Shown: positions 5,610-5,783 of the stretch, piece by piece | Numbering within the stretch: position 1 is the stretch's first letter | How the letters are laid out: every line of letters starts with the position of its first letter | Origin: Planctomycetota bacterium | Lineage (GTDB): Bacteria; Planctomycetota; Planctomycetia; Pirellulales; Thermoguttaceae | Reading direction: 5' to 3' | DNA: 5,783 nucleotides | Assembly (NCBI GenBank): GCA_023621895.1 | Contig: JAMOAF010000608.1 | Span: 1 to 5,783, forward strand | Made by a program: the position numbers and the translations under genes | Notes under the pieces: model-generated | The model's input: the letters and a program-made list of their open reading frames with translations, nothing else | Told to the model about the DNA's origin: nothing | The model's database searches: none

Positions 5610-5783
5610 TCAGATCTCGTCCAGCGTCCAGCCGCAGACGGGCACCCCCACGAGGCTGTGGGCGATCGCCGCCGTGCCGTAGATCGCCTGGCTTGCGCGG
5701 GCGACCGACACCGATTCATTCGGGCCGTGGCAGGTATCCTCCGAGCCGGGGCCGTAGGCGATCGCCGGCACGCCGAATTGGCT
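5610..5783 (-). CDS. C-terminal end of an M20-family metallopeptidase/deacetylase (partial)
   Basis: Fifty-seven codons are open from the window edge to a TGA at 5612-5610. The translation begins SQFGVPAIAYGPG, continues SEDTCHGPNESVSV, and ends CGWTLDEI. The GPG turn, then a His followed by GPNE, is the C-terminal hallmark of the ArgE/DapE/aminoacylase (M20) family, in which that His is a metal ligand of the binuclear zinc centre. Such enzymes remove acyl groups or cleave small peptides in the cytoplasm. The specific substrate cannot be read from this fragment. Only 3 bases separate its stop from the ackA start, so the two are almost certainly co-transcribed and may be translationally coupled. 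Confidence 0.75.
   Translation of the reverse strand, partial: SQFGVPAIAYGPGSEDTCHGPNESVSVARASQAIYGTAAIAHSLVGVPVCGWTLDEI

Overview
GC-rich bacterial window in which every convincing gene lies on the minus strand, so transcription runs from high to low coordinates. DUF4838 and DUF1080 (3-keto-disaccharide hydrolase-like) proteins, both with secretion signals, occur mostly in Planctomycetota and Verrucomicrobiota. Several starts also lack a clear Shine-Dalgarno, so a planctomycete-like genome or MAG is the best guess. That is inference from family distribution; there is no rRNA or other taxonomic marker here.

Layout in order of transcription: (1) the last 57 codons of an M20-family metallohydrolase (5783-5610); (2) after 3 bases, a complete acetate kinase, ackA (5606-4404); (3) overlapping its end by 13 bases, a 361-residue acetate kinase paralogue that keeps the fold's landmarks but has lost many catalytic residues (4416-3331); (4) a 98-base gap, the longest non-coding stretch, with a perfect TATAAT and a small palindrome; (5) a secreted 829-residue DUF4838 protein (3232-743); (6) a secreted DUF1080 protein (717-43), with a strong ribosome binding site; (7) a strong ribosome binding site and ATG for another gene that leaves the window at base 1.

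The first three genes look translationally coupled and form a cytoplasmic module: a hydrolase that could release a small acid such as acetate, an acyl kinase, and a kinase-like partner. The last genes form an envelope or extracellular carbohydrate-processing module, possibly with its own promoter. Whether the modules belong to one pathway (sugar polymer to acetate and ATP) is not shown by the sequence.

The most unusual item is the tandem pair of a canonical acetate kinase and a degenerate, overlapping paralogue. Smaller signals are a perfect 22-bp palindrome inside the DUF4838 gene and six copies of the octamer GCGATCGC, all in phase as Ala-Ile-Ala codons. I saw no tRNA, rRNA, CRISPR, insertion sequence or clear intrinsic terminator.
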